Shown piece after piece: positions 25,598 to 35,072 of a stretch of DNA of 64,000 nt. The position numbers and the translations under genes are program-made. How positions within the stretch are numbered: position 1 is the stretch's first letter; the number at the start of each line of letters is the position of its first letter. The stretch lies in NCBI RefSeq assembly GCF_002094885.1, contig NZ_MSIT01000001.1, positions 62,001 through 126,000 of the forward strand. The letters are read 5' to 3'. This DNA is from Salibaculum halophilum (GTDB lineage: Bacteria > Pseudomonadota > Alphaproteobacteria > Rhodobacterales > Rhodobacteraceae). The notes below the pieces were generated by a model. The model made no database searches. It saw only the letters and a program-made list of their open reading frames with translations, and had not been told where the DNA came from.

Positions 25598-26473
25598 CTA
25601 CCCGTCCAGCGCCCGCAACCGCCGGATCAGGCTCGACGTGTCCCAGCGCCCGCCGCCCATTGCCTGGACCTCCTTGTAGAACTGGTCCACCAGCGCCGTG
25701 ACCGGCAGGGCCGCGCCGACCTCGTCGGCCGTCTTCAGGCAGATGCCAAGGTCCTTGCGCATCCAGTCCACGGCAAAGCCATGATCGAAGGTATCGTCCA
25801 GCATGGTCGCATGGCGGTTTTCCATCTGCCAGCTGCCGGCGGCCCCGCCGCCGATCACATCGACCACGGCTCGGCCGTCCAGCCCGGCCTTGTCGGCGAA
25901 GTTCAGGCCCTCGGACAGGCCCTGCAGCAGTCCCGCGATGCAGATCTGGTTGACCATCTTGGTCATCTGCCCCGCGCCGCTCTCGCCCAGGCGGCGGCAG
26001 AGCTTGGCGTAGCTGGCGATCACCGGCTCGGCGCGGTCATAGGCTGCCGCGTCACCGCCGCACATCACCACCAACTGGCCGTTTTCCGCCCCGGCCTGCC
26101 CGCCCGAAATCGGCGCATCCACGAAGGACAGGCCCGCGGCGCGCGCGGCCGCGTCCATCTCCGCGGTCACCTGCGCCGAGACGGTCGTGTGATCGACCAG
26201 CACCGCGCCCGGGGCCATCCCGGCAAAGGCGCCCTCGGGGCCGGTGCAGACCGCGCGCAGATCGTCGTCGTTGCCCACGCAGGTCATGACGAACTCGGCG
26301 CCCGCCGCGGCCTCGGCCGGGGTCGCGGCCATCGTGCCGCCGTGCTCGGCGACCCAGGCCTCCGCCTTGGCCGTGGTGCGATTGTAAACGCAGACCGCGT
26401 GGCCCGCCGCCGCCAGGTGCCCGGCCATGGGATAGCCCATGACCCCCAGTCCCAGGAATGCTGTTTTCGCCAT
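25598..26473 (-). CDS. NAD(P)-dependent beta-hydroxyacid dehydrogenase (3-hydroxyisobutyrate dehydrogenase family)
   Basis: 291 residues. The N-terminal Rossmann fold begins AFLGLGVMGYPMAGHLAAAG with bound-cofactor Arg in YNRTTAK. The catalytic stretch FVDAPISGGQAGAENGQL near residue 120 and the lysine-bearing KMVNQICIAGLLQGLSE near 173 are the signatures of 3-hydroxyisobutyrate/2-hydroxy-3-oxopropionate reductases. Length is typical. The exact substrate cannot be told. It is monocistronic and convergent with livM; a link to valine breakdown would fit the neighbouring branched-chain transporter but is inference. Confidence 0.85.
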   Translation of the reverse strand: MAKTAFLGLGVMGYPMAGHLAAAGHAVCVYNRTTAKAEAWVAEHGGTMAATPAEAAAGAEFVMTCVGNDDDLRAVCTGPEGAFAGMAPGAVLVDHTTVSAQVTAEMDAAARAAGLSFVDAPISGGQAGAENGQLVVMCGGDAAAYDRAEPVIASYAKLCRRLGESGAGQMTKMVNQICIAGLLQGLSEGLNFADKAGLDGRAVVDVIGGGAAGSWQMENRHATMLDDTFDHGFAVDWMRKDLGICLKTADEVGAALPVTALVDQFYKEVQAMGGGRWDTSSLIRRLRALDG

Positions 26474-26559
26474 GCGTGTCCTCCGCTTGCATCATGTCCT
26501 TGCCTGATGGATAGGTATCCAACCAGACGCCCTGGCACCAGTGCCGATCCGGAGGAGAC

Positions 26560-29037
26560 ATGGCCGTCCTTTTTCGCTGGCTGATCCGCCTTGCCTCGGC
26601 GCTGGTCCTGCTGGCCCTGGCCGTGGTGGCGCTGGCGGGGTATTTCGCCGCACGGTCCCTGCCGGATTACGACACCACGCTGCAGATCGCCGGGCTGGAC
26701 GCGCCCGTCGAGATCGTGCGCGACAACGCCAATGTGCCGCACATCTTCGGCGAGACGGACGCGGACGTGTTCCGTGCGCTGGGCCTGGCCCACGCGCAGG
26801 ACCGGCTCTGGCAGATGATGATGCTGCGGCGCACCGCGCAGGGCAAGCTGTCCGAGCTTTTCGGCCCGCGCACGCTGGAGACCGACAAGCTGCTGCGCCG
26901 CTTCGACATCTACACGGCAGCGCGCGACTCGGTCGAGGCCATGGATGCCGAGACGCAGGCGGCGCTGGCCGCCTATGCCGAGGGCGTCAACGCCTGGATC
27001 GGCCAGGTCAACGCCGGCGCCCGCGGCCGTGGCGCGCCCGAGATGTGGCTGTTCAACCACGCGCTGGCCCCCTGGCAGCCGGCCGACAGCGTGGCCATCG
27101 TCAAGCTGATGGCGGTGCAGCTTTCCGGCCATCTGGAAGAGGAAGTGCTGCGCGCGCGCACCTCGCTGGCGCTGGACGATGCCGCGCGGCTGGCCGATAT
27201 CCTGCCCGACCACCCCGGCGGCGGGCTGGCCGCCCTGCCCGACTACGCCAGCCTCGTGCCGGACCTGCCCAAGGCCCCGACCGGCCCGCGCATGGCCGAA
27301 CGCATCGCCGCGGACCCCTTCTGGCCGATCCCGCCGCGGGGCCGCGCCGGGGCCTCGAACGCCTGGGCCGCGGGCATCAGCCGCTCGGCCACCGGGGCGA
27401 CGCTCTTGGCCAACGACCCGCACCTGGGGCTGTCGGCGCCGGGGCTGTTCTACCTCGCAAGGCTGGAGCTCGCGGAAGGTGGCGTCATCGGCGGCACCAT
27501 TCCCGGCGTGCCGCTGGTGCTGACCGGGCGCAACGCGCGGCTGGGTTGGGGGATCACCTCGTCCTACCTCGACGATCAGGACCTGTTCATCGAGGAAGTG
27601 AACCCCTCGAACGCCGCGCAATACCGCACGCCCACCGGTTGGGCCGATTTCGAGACCCGGGACAGCGTCATCCGCATAAAGGACGAGGACCCGATCACCA
27701 TCCAGCTTCAGTGGACGGACAACGGCCCGGTGCTGTCGCCCGACCAGTTCGACCTGCGCGAGATCCGGCCCCCCGGCCATGTCGTCGCCCTCGGTTGGAC
27801 CGCGCTGTCGCACGCCGACACCACGATCGAGGCCGGTATGGATTTGATGCGCGCGCAAACGGTCGAGGCCGGGATCGCCGCCGGCGAGGGCTTCGTCGCC
27901 CCCGCGCAGATGCTGACGCTGGCCGACCGCAACACCGTCGGCCTTAAGCTGATCGGCCACATGCCCGCGCGCGACCCGGACCACGTCACCGAGGGGCGGA
28001 TGCCGCATTTCGGCTACCTGCCCGAGAACCGCTGGCAGGGCCGCCGCCCCTATGCCGAGAACCCCGAATGGGTGGCGCCCGCGGGCGGCATCGTCGGCAA
28101 TACCAACAACAAGATCACCGACGCGCCCTTTCCGGCCCATGTCAGCCACAGCTGGGGTGACAGCCAGCGCATCAACCGCTGGCGCCGGCTGATGCAGGAC
28201 CGTCGGGTGCACACGCGCGAAAGCTTCATCGAGGCGCAGCTCGATACCGTGTCCTTCACCGCGCGGTCGCTGCTGCCGCTGATCGGCGCGGACCTGTGGT
28301 TCACCGGCGAGGCGGCGGCCGAGGGCACGCCGCGGCGGCTGCGCCAGGACGCGCTGGAGCTTCTGTCGGAGTGGAACGGCGAGATGAACGAGCACCTGCC
28401 CGAGCCGCTGATCTACGCCGCCTGGCTGCGCGCCTTGCAAGAGCGGCTGATCCGCGACGACCTCGGCCCGCTGGCCGACGAATTCACCCATGTCGAGCCG
28501 CTGTTCATCGAGCGCGTCTTCCGCGACGTCGACGGCGCTGCCGCCTGGTGCGACATCAGTCGCTCCGCCCCCGAGGAGACCTGCACCGACATCGCCCGGC
28601 TGGCGCTGGACGATGCGCTGGTCTGGATCACCGAGCGCTACGGCGACAACCTGGAGTCCCTGCGCTGGGGCGACGCCCACGAGGCCACCCACGATCACCC
28701 TGTCCTGGGCGAGGCGCCGGTGCTCAGCTGGTTCGTCAACATCCGCCAGTCGACCAGCGGCGGCGACAACACCCTGATGCGCGGGCGCACCGCCGGCGAG
28801 GGGCTGCGGCCCTTCCTGAACGTCCATGCCGCCGTCTACCGCGGGGTCTACGATTTCGCCGACCCCGACAGTTCGGTCTTCATAACCTCGACGGGGCAAT
28901 CCGGGCACCCGCTGTCGCGGTATTACGACGACCTGGGCGAGCTGTGGCGGCGCGGCGAATACATCCCGATGTCGCTGGACCCGGCCCTGGCCCGCGCCGG
29001 CGAAGTCGGGATCACGGTGCTGGAACCGGCGGAGTAA
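26560..29037 (+). CDS. Membrane-anchored penicillin acylase family protein
   Basis: 825 residues. An N-terminal hydrophobic helix (about residues 8-30) exports or anchors it. The A-chain region has IVRDNANVPHIFGETDADVF, and ALGLAHAQDRLWQM. The new N-terminal nucleophile is Ser266 in GASNAWA, where autocleavage should create the B chain, with oxyanion/helper residues expected in NDPHLGLSAPGLFYL. Conserved later segments: TIPGVPLVLTGRN, WGITSSYLDDQD, GNTNNKI. Ntn amidohydrolases of this family cut amide bonds in beta-lactams, acyl-homoserine lactones and other N-acyl compounds, so the natural substrate is not known. A quorum-quenching role is possible since a LuxR solo lies in the window, but there is no direct support. 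Confidence 0.88.
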   Translation: MAVLFRWLIRLASALVLLALAVVALAGYFAARSLPDYDTTLQIAGLDAPVEIVRDNANVPHIFGETDADVFRALGLAHAQDRLWQMMMLRRTAQGKLSELFGPRTLETDKLLRRFDIYTAARDSVEAMDAETQAALAAYAEGVNAWIGQVNAGARGRGAPEMWLFNHALAPWQPADSVAIVKLMAVQLSGHLEEEVLRARTSLALDDAARLADILPDHPGGGLAALPDYASLVPDLPKAPTGPRMAERIAADPFWPIPPRGRAGASNAWAAGISRSATGATLLANDPHLGLSAPGLFYLARLELAEGGVIGGTIPGVPLVLTGRNARLGWGITSSYLDDQDLFIEEVNPSNAAQYRTPTGWADFETRDSVIRIKDEDPITIQLQWTDNGPVLSPDQFDLREIRPPGHVVALGWTALSHADTTIEAGMDLMRAQTVEAGIAAGEGFVAPAQMLTLADRNTVGLKLIGHMPARDPDHVTEGRMPHFGYLPENRWQGRRPYAENPEWVAPAGGIVGNTNNKITDAPFPAHVSHSWGDSQRINRWRRLMQDRRVHTRESFIEAQLDTVSFTARSLLPLIGADLWFTGEAAAEGTPRRLRQDALELLSEWNGEMNEHLPEPLIYAAWLRALQERLIRDDLGPLADEFTHVEPLFIERVFRDVDGAAAWCDISRSAPEETCTDIARLALDDALVWITERYGDNLESLRWGDAHEATHDHPVLGEAPVLSWFVNIRQSTSGGDNTLMRGRTAGEGLRPFLNVHAAVYRGVYDFADPDSSVFITSTGQSGHPLSRYYDDLGELWRRGEYIPMSLDPALARAGEVGITVLEPAE

Positions 29038-29062
29038 GGGCGACGCGCCGGGCGCGGCCCGT

Positions 29063-30334
29063 CTAGACCTTGTCGAAGCGCGCCTTTTGCAGAGCTGTCC
29101 AGCGCACGGTCAGGCTGTAGCCGTCGTCGCCGGTGCTTTCGTCCTCGACCACCGCCTGGTCGTGCAGCCAGGCGCGTTTGCGGGCCTCGCTGTAGGGCAG
29201 GAACATCGTTTCCGTCGTCTTCGGCGCGCTCAGCCGCGCCGACACGCGCTCCAGCATCGGGCGCAGCCCCTGCCCCGTCACCGCAGAGGTCACGAAGATA
29301 TCCGGATCGCGCTGCGCCCGGGCCCGATGCGCGGCGGACGTCTCGGCATCCAGCAGGTCGCCCTTGTTCCAGACCTCGATCAGCGGCGTCGCCTCGGTCA
29401 CGCCCATGTCCGACAGGATCGCCATGACCTCGGCGCGCTGGCTTTCGGTCTCGGGGTGGCTGATGTCGCGGACATGCAGGATCACGTCCGCCTCCAGCAC
29501 CTCTTCGAGGGTGGCGCGGAAGGCGGCGACCAGTTGCGTGGGCAGATCGGAGATGAAGCCCACGGTATCGGACAGGATGACCTCGTCGCCGGCGTCCAGC
29601 GTGACCTTGCGCATGGTCGGGTCCAGCGTGGCAAAGAGCATGTCATCGGCCATGACCTCGGCCCCGGTCAGCCTGTTGAACAGCGTGGACTTGCCGGCAT
29701 TGGTGTAGCCGACCAGCGCGACGATGGGAAAGGGCACCTTGGCGCGGGCCGCGCGGTGCAGCTTGCGCGTCTTGACCACCTTGTCGAGCTGCTTGCGCAG
29801 GCGGTTGAGCTGGTCGTCGATGGCGCGGCGGTCGGCCTCGATCTGGGTCTCGCCCGGCCCGCCGACGAAGCCCAGCCCGCCGCGCTGGCGTTCAAGGTGG
29901 GTCCAGGCGCGCACCAGCCGGGTGCGCTGATAGGACAGATGCGCCATCTCGACCTGGAGCACGCCTTCGCGCGTGCGGGCCCGGTCGGAGAAGATTTCCA
30001 GGATCAGACCGGTGCGGTCCAGCAGCTTGGTTTCCAGCGCCCGTTCCAGGTTGCGCTGCTGCACCGGCGTGACCGGCCCGTCGACCAGCACCAGCCCCGC
30101 CCCGGCGGCCTTGATACGGTCCTTGAGTTCCTCGATCTTGCCCGAGCCGAACACGGTGCCTGGATGCACCTTGTTCAGCGGCACGATCTCTGATCCCGCG
30201 ACTTCCAGGTCGGGCAGCGCCACGGCCAGTGACACGGCCTCCTCCAGCGCGGGGCCGGGGGCGTGGCGGTCGGGATCGGTGCGGATGTCGGGGTGAACGA
30301 CATAGCCCCGTGTGACGGGCCGGTCGTCCTGCAA
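29063..30334 (-). CDS. hflX: GTPase HflX
   Basis: 423 residues. N-terminal HflX domain (NKVHPGTVFGSGKIEELKD, then VDGPVTPVQQRNLE), the family hallmark GGPGETQIEADRR at about 158-170, then the G domain with G1 GYTNAGKST (209-217), G3 SDTVGF and G4 NKGD. It binds 50S subunits and splits stalled ribosomes. The start appears to be TTG 30334, immediately after the hfq stop (TAATTG), so translation would be coupled to hfq. No upstream ATG in frame exists without running into hfq. The hfq-hflX order is widespread. Confidence 0.93.
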   Translation of the reverse strand: MQDDRPVTRGYVVHPDIRTDPDRHAPGPALEEAVSLAVALPDLEVAGSEIVPLNKVHPGTVFGSGKIEELKDRIKAAGAGLVLVDGPVTPVQQRNLERALETKLLDRTGLILEIFSDRARTREGVLQVEMAHLSYQRTRLVRAWTHLERQRGGLGFVGGPGETQIEADRRAIDDQLNRLRKQLDKVVKTRKLHRAARAKVPFPIVALVGYTNAGKSTLFNRLTGAEVMADDMLFATLDPTMRKVTLDAGDEVILSDTVGFISDLPTQLVAAFRATLEEVLEADVILHVRDISHPETESQRAEVMAILSDMGVTEATPLIEVWNKGDLLDAETSAAHRARAQRDPDIFVTSAVTGQGLRPMLERVSARLSAPKTTETMFLPYSEARKRAWLHDQAVVEDESTGDDGYSLTVRWTALQKARFDKV

Positions 30335-30568
30335 TTATTCTTCACCGTCGTAGAGATTGATCTGCGTGGCCGGCATGATGGTGCTGATCGCGCCCTTGTA
30401 GACAAGCTGCGACTGGCCATCGCGGCGCAACAGCACGCAGAAGCTGTCGAACCAGGTGATGATGCCCTGCAGCTTGACCCCGTTGACCAGGAAGATCGTG
30501 ACCGAGATCTTGGACTTGCGCACGTGATTGAGAAAGGCGTCCTGCAGGTTCTGCTTGTCGTTGGCCAT
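30335..30568 (-). CDS. hfq: RNA chaperone Hfq
   Basis: 77 residues. Sm1 motif: [22 protein letters not shown] with QNLQDAFLN before it (Gln in the proximal uridine pocket), then Sm2 with [12 protein letters not shown]. It forms hexamers that pair sRNAs with mRNAs. Length and lack of an extended C-terminal tail match alphaproteobacterial Hfq. The ribosome-binding site is AGGGAC. hflX follows directly. A candidate Hfq-type sRNA lies at 898-972. Confidence 0.97.
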   Translation of the reverse strand: MANDKQNLQDAFLNHVRKSKISVTIFLVNGVKLQGIITWFDSFCVLLRRDGQSQLVYKGAISTIMPATQINLYDGEE

Positions 30569-30669
30569 CGTGTTCTGTCCCTTGTTCTTGTCGCCGCGGA
30601 TCGGCACCGGAATTGGTGGCCAGTATGTCGTGCAGATGCCGGAGTTTCCAGCCCAAATTCCCGATGGTG

Positions 30670-32190
30670 CTAGCGGCGCCAGAATTCCGGGTTCAGCAGG
30701 GCGATGATGGCCAGCGCTTCCAGCCGGCCGAGGATCATCGCGAGGGCCAGCACCACCTTGGACAAGTCGGTCAGCCCGGCGTAGGAGATCGGGTCCTCGG
30801 CGCCGACCACCGCCAGGGGCCCGGTGGTCGACAGCGCCGAGACCGCCAGCACCATGGCCGTCTCGAACTGGACACCGGTCAGCGACAACAGCACCATGAC
30901 CCCGGCGATGGAAATGGCGAAGATCATGAAGAAGATCCAGGCGATCTGCGCCCCCTGGCGGCGGATGCGCCGGGCGCGTGCCCCCGACCCGCCGACCGAG
31001 GACGGATGCACCAGCCGTTGCAGCTCGCGCTGGGAATGCTTGTAGAGCGCGTAGACCCGCAACAGCTTGATTCCGCCCGCCGTGGTGGCCACGCCGCCGC
31101 CGATCACCGACAGGCCCACCAGCATCAGCCCCGGCGTGGACAGGCCCGACCAGCTCTGGGTGACGGACCATTGCGCGGATTCGAACCCGGCGGTGGTCAT
31201 GAACGACAGGATCGTGAAGACCCCGCCCCAGGCCGCGGCGAGCGCCGTAGTCAGACTGTTGTCGGCCCCCTCGGCGCCCATCTCGAAGACATGGCGCGCC
31301 ACCAGCGCCACAGCCAGCACGCCCACCAGCGTCAGCCCGAAGCGCAGTTCCGCGTCGCGGGTGACGACCGAGCGCGGGTCCTCGCCCGGGGCGCGGGTAA
31401 AGGTCAGATGCGAGAGCGCGAAGACCAGGAACAGCGCGATCATCACCTCGCCGCCGATGCCGGCGGTGGCATGGTAGAGGCCCCCGACGGGCGAGATGCC
31501 CGAGGTCGAGAGCGTCGCCATGGCATGGCACAGCGCGACGAAGGGCACCTCTCCGGCCATGGTCAGCCCCAGCCAGAGCAGCAGCGTCAGCCCGGTGTAG
31601 AGCGGCACGAAGCGCAGGATGTAACGGGCCAGCCGCTCGGGCGGGTCGATGCTGCGGCCGATCTGGGCATAGCGCTCCTGGCCGGCTTCGGCGTTGCCCT
31701 GCTGGTAGACCTCGAAGCCGCCCAGGTTCAGCGGCAGCAGCACCGCCATGGCCGCGATCCACATCAGCAGGCCGCCCAGCCAGCCCACCAGCGACCGCCA
31801 CAGATGCACCGAGCGCGGCAGGCTGCGCGGGTCGTCCCAGAGCGTGGCGCCGGTCGTGGTGAAGCTCGAGACCATCTCGAACCAGCCGTCGATCAGCCGC
31901 GCGCCCGGCACGGCCTCGACAAAGGGAATGGCCAGCATGACCGGCAGGAAGGCGAAGGCCGCCAGCAACGACACCAGTAGCCCGCGCAGCCCGAAGCGCG
32001 GCTGGTGCCCCTCGGTGGCCAGCGCCACGAAGAGCGTGATGACCGAGAACAGCAGGAAACCGTAGAAGAAGATGCGCATGCTCGCGTAGTCCTCGACCAC
32101 GCGGGCATGGATCGCGGGCACGATCATTGCCAGCGCACCCAGCCCCATGAGCAGCACGAAGAACGGCCGGCGCGACAGGAACCCGGCCAT
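30670..32190 (-). CDS. trkH: Potassium uptake protein TrkH family
   Basis: 506 residues, multi-spanning K+ channel subunit. The selectivity-like loops appear as [14 protein letters not shown] (about residue 90), [23 protein letters not shown] and [13 protein letters not shown], the four P-loops of the Trk/Ktr superfamily (in the first, T-T-G; in the rest, T-[ST]-G or T-A-G). [14 protein letters not shown] is a cytoplasmic loop. It overlaps the trkA stop by one base (TGATG at 32188-32192), so both subunits are co-translated. Confidence 0.93.
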   Translation of the reverse strand: MAGFLSRRPFFVLLMGLGALAMIVPAIHARVVEDYASMRIFFYGFLLFSVITLFVALATEGHQPRFGLRGLLVSLLAAFAFLPVMLAIPFVEAVPGARLIDGWFEMVSSFTTTGATLWDDPRSLPRSVHLWRSLVGWLGGLLMWIAAMAVLLPLNLGGFEVYQQGNAEAGQERYAQIGRSIDPPERLARYILRFVPLYTGLTLLLWLGLTMAGEVPFVALCHAMATLSTSGISPVGGLYHATAGIGGEVMIALFLVFALSHLTFTRAPGEDPRSVVTRDAELRFGLTLVGVLAVALVARHVFEMGAEGADNSLTTALAAAWGGVFTILSFMTTAGFESAQWSVTQSWSGLSTPGLMLVGLSVIGGGVATTAGGIKLLRVYALYKHSQRELQRLVHPSSVGGSGARARRIRRQGAQIAWIFFMIFAISIAGVMVLLSLTGVQFETAMVLAVSALSTTGPLAVVGAEDPISYAGLTDLSKVVLALAMILGRLEALAIIALLNPEFWRR

Positions 32191-33572
32191 CAGAAATAGT
32201 CGATCGAGACCTGGAGCATGCGCTCGACCTCGGCCACCTGCCGCGACGTGGCGAAGATGGCGACGACGTCGCCCTCGTCGATGCGCAGGCTGCCGCGCGG
32301 TTTCTCCATGCGCCCGCCCTTGAGGATGCCGCCCAGCAGCACGCCCTCGGGGAAGTCCACGTCGCGCAGCGGTTTGCCGGCGATCGGCGAGGTGGTCAGG
32401 ACCTGCGCCTCGATTACCTCGGCCTCGGCATCACCGATGGAATAGACCGACCGCACCCGGCCGTGCCGGATGTGGCTGAGGATCGAACTGACGGTGGTGG
32501 CGCGCGGGTTGATGTAGGCGTCCACGTCCAGCGGGCCCATGAGCGGCACCAGCGTCGGATCATTGGTCAGGCTGATCGCCATGGGACAGCCCAGGGCCTT
32601 GGCCCGCACCGCCGCGAGCAGGTTGGTCTTGTCGTCGTCCGTCACCGTCAAAACCGCGTCGGCCGACCCGATATTGGCCTCTTGCAGCAGCGCCGCATCC
32701 AGCCCGTCGCCGTTGAGCACGATGGTCCGTTCCAGGGCGTCGGCGGTGCGTTCGGCGCGGGCGCGGTCGCGTTCGATCACCCGCACGCGGATGCGCTTTT
32801 CGCGGTGTTCCAGCGCCTGAGCCACCGACAGTCCGACGTTGCCGCCGCCGATGATGACCACGCGCTCCTGCTTGGCCTGCGACTTGCCGAAAATCTCCAG
32901 CGTGCGGGCCATGTCCGGGGTCTCGGTGAAGACGTAGCAATCATCGCCGGGAAAGATCTGGTCGCCGGCGCTGGGGGCAAAGAGCTTGCCCTTGCCGTTG
33001 CGCCGGATGCCCACGACAACCGCCTTGAGCGTGGTGAACAGATCCGACAGCTGGCGCAGCGGCGTGTTAATGACCGGGCAATCCGCGTCGATATGGATGC
33101 CCAGCAACTGCGCGTTGCCCTCCAGAAAGCTCTCGGTGTCAAAGGCCGCGGGCGCCGCGAGGCGTTGCAAGGCGGCCTCGGCCACCTCGCGTTCCGGGCT
33201 GATGACCACGTCGATGGGCAGGTGATCGCGGCGGTAGAGATCGGCATAGATCGCGTCGAGGTAGCTCTGCGCGCGCAGCCGCGCGATCTTGCGCTGCACG
33301 GCAAAGACCGAATGCGCCACCTGGCAGGTGACCATGTTGACCTCGTCGGAATGGGTCGCGGCGATGATCATGTCGGCGTCGCGGGCACCGGCCTTGTCCA
33401 GCACGTCCGGGAAGGAAGCGAAACCGGCGATGCCCTGCACATCCAGCGTGTCGGTGGCGCGGCGGATCAGCTCGGCATTGTTGTCGACAACCGTCACGTC
33501 GTTTTTTTCCGAGGACAGGTGCCGGGCAATCTGCCAGCCCACCTGCCCGGCGCCACAGATGATGACCTTCAT
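32190..33572 (-). CDS. trkA: Trk system potassium regulatory protein TrkA
   Basis: 460 residues, cytoplasmic. Two RCK halves: the first begins [20 protein letters not shown] (NAD-binding GxGxxG), with [10 protein letters not shown] and [12 protein letters not shown]. The second half repeats the fold as [18 protein letters not shown] with [16 protein letters not shown]. TrkA binds NAD+/ATP and gates TrkH. Paired with trkH directly downstream. A GC-rich hairpin (33632-33652) separates it from ntrX. Confidence 0.95.
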   Translation of the reverse strand: MKVIICGAGQVGWQIARHLSSEKNDVTVVDNNAELIRRATDTLDVQGIAGFASFPDVLDKAGARDADMIIAATHSDEVNMVTCQVAHSVFAVQRKIARLRAQSYLDAIYADLYRRDHLPIDVVISPEREVAEAALQRLAAPAAFDTESFLEGNAQLLGIHIDADCPVINTPLRQLSDLFTTLKAVVVGIRRNGKGKLFAPSAGDQIFPGDDCYVFTETPDMARTLEIFGKSQAKQERVVIIGGGNVGLSVAQALEHREKRIRVRVIERDRARAERTADALERTIVLNGDGLDAALLQEANIGSADAVLTVTDDDKTNLLAAVRAKALGCPMAISLTNDPTLVPLMGPLDVDAYINPRATTVSSILSHIRHGRVRSVYSIGDAEAEVIEAQVLTTSPIAGKPLRDVDFPEGVLLGGILKGGRMEKPRGSLRIDEGDVVAIFATSRQVAEVERMLQVSIDYF

Positions 33573-33631
33573 GCCTGGTCCCTCGCGGATGCGTCACCGC
33601 GTCGTGACAGAGCCCGCATCGCCGGTCAAGC

Positions 33632-33652
33632 CGGCCCGGTCACGCCGGGCCG
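33632..33652 (-). terminator. Terminator-like hairpin after ntrX
   Basis: Perfect 8-bp stem CGGCCCGG/CCGGGCCG with a 5-nt loop, 7 bp beyond the ntrX stop and upstream of trkA. No T-run, so it may be a transcription pause or mRNA 3'-end structure. Confidence 0.4.
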
Positions 33653-33658
33653 CTTCCC

Positions 33659-35065
33659 TCAGCCCTCGACCTCGTCGACATGGGCGATGCGCGCGCCGGC
33701 CTTGCTCGATGTCACGACGCCGAGGGATTTGAGCTTGCGGTGCAGCGCCGAGCGTTCCATCCCTACGAAATTCGCGGTGCGGCTGATGTTGCCCCCAAAG
33801 CGGTTGATCTGCGTGAGAAGGTACTCGCGCTCGAACAACTCGCGCGCCTCGCGCAGCGGCAGGGTGGCCAGTGCCCCCGACAGGATCACCCGGTCCTCGT
33901 CGGCCGCGCCGGTCTCGCCCCCGGCGGGCACCTCGCGAGTGACGATCGGGTCCTGGCTGTCGCCCAGGATCAGGATGCGTTCGATCACGTTCTTGAGCTG
34001 GCGGACGTTGCCGGGCCAGGGCATGGTTTGCAGCAGCGCGCCCGCCTCCTCGGACAGGGTGCGCCGGGGTAGGCCCTGCTCTTCGTTCAGGCGCGCAATG
34101 AAATACTCGGCCAGCCGCGGGATATCCTCCCGCCGGTCCTCGAGCGAGGGAACATGGATCGGCACCACGTTGAGCCGGTGGTACAGCTCCTGCCGGAACC
34201 GTCCGGCCTCGATCTCGGCCTGCAGGTCGCGCCCGGTTGCCGAAATGACCCGCAGGTCCACCTGCACCTTGTCCGAACCGCCGACGTGCTGGAACTTCTG
34301 ATCCACGAGCACCCGCAGGATCTTGGATTGCGTCCCCTCGGGCAGGTCGGCGATCTCGTCGAAGTAGATCACGCCGCCGTCGGCCTCTTCCAGCAGGCCG
34401 GGAGCCACACCGCGCCCCTCGGTTTCGCGCCCGAAAAGCATGTCCTCCATCTGGTCGGGCGCGACCGCGGCGCAGTTGACGCTGACAAACGGCGCGCCGC
34501 TGCGGTCGGAATTGGCGTGAATGTAGCGCGCCGCCGTCTCCTTGCCGCTGCCGGGCTGGCCGGTCAGCATCACCCGGCCGTTGGATTTCGTCACCTTGTC
34601 GAGCTGGCTGCGCAGGGCGCGGAAGGTTCCGCAATCGCCGATCATAGCGATCTCGCCGGTCTCGCCGCGTTTGAGTTCAATGTTCTCGCGGCGCAGCCGG
34701 CTGGTTTCCATGGCGCGGCGGATCACCACCATCAGCTGGTCGATGTTGAAGGGTTTCTCGATGAAGTCGTATGCACCCTGCTTGATCGCCGCGACCGCGA
34801 TCTCGATGTTGCCGTGCCCCGAGATGATGACGATGGGCACCTCGGGGTGCTCGCGCTTGACGTGCGACAGGATGTCGATCCCGTCCATGGCGCTGTCCTT
34901 GAGCCAGATATCGAGGACGATCAGCGAGGGCAGGCCGCGGCCGATCTCGGCCATGCAGTCCTCGGAGCCGCCGGCCAGCCGCGTCGTGAACCCCTCGTCC
35001 TCCAGAATATCCGAGATCAGTTCCCGGATGTCGCGTTCGTCGTCCACGATCAGAATATCGCTCAT
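33659..35065 (-). CDS. ntrX: Nitrogen-regulation response regulator NtrX, lacking GAFTGA
   Basis: 468 residues from ATG 35065 (ATG 35068 is adjacent and possible). Receiver domain: ILIVDDERDIRELISDI with phosphoacceptor Asp52 and the Lys in FIEKPF. The AAA+ core has Walker A TGQPGSGKE (Glu replaces the usual Thr/Ser) near 168-176 and Walker B GGVIYFDEI near 230-238, with [11 protein letters not shown] and a Fis-type C-terminal HTH (GGNISRTANFVGMERSALHR). The GAFTGA loop that contacts sigma-54 is absent: the segment between DMLFGRETEG and APGLLEEADGG is too short. It therefore should not be a sigma-54 activator, consistent with Rhodobacter-type NtrX. The stop of ntrY lies 7 bp upstream. Confidence 0.93.
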   Translation of the reverse strand: MSDILIVDDERDIRELISDILEDEGFTTRLAGGSEDCMAEIGRGLPSLIVLDIWLKDSAMDGIDILSHVKREHPEVPIVIISGHGNIEIAVAAIKQGAYDFIEKPFNIDQLMVVIRRAMETSRLRRENIELKRGETGEIAMIGDCGTFRALRSQLDKVTKSNGRVMLTGQPGSGKETAARYIHANSDRSGAPFVSVNCAAVAPDQMEDMLFGRETEGRGVAPGLLEEADGGVIYFDEIADLPEGTQSKILRVLVDQKFQHVGGSDKVQVDLRVISATGRDLQAEIEAGRFRQELYHRLNVVPIHVPSLEDRREDIPRLAEYFIARLNEEQGLPRRTLSEEAGALLQTMPWPGNVRQLKNVIERILILGDSQDPIVTREVPAGGETGAADEDRVILSGALATLPLREARELFEREYLLTQINRFGGNISRTANFVGMERSALHRKLKSLGVVTSSKAGARIAHVDEVEG

Positions 35066-35072
35066 CATCCCC

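Noticed and set aside
26284-28908. Very long open frame on the minus strand (over 870 codons)
   Set aside because: It lies fully opposite the penicillin acylase gene, whose frame has clear family motifs. Its translation is Arg/Gly/His-rich without any domain, as expected for antisense frames in GC-rich DNA.
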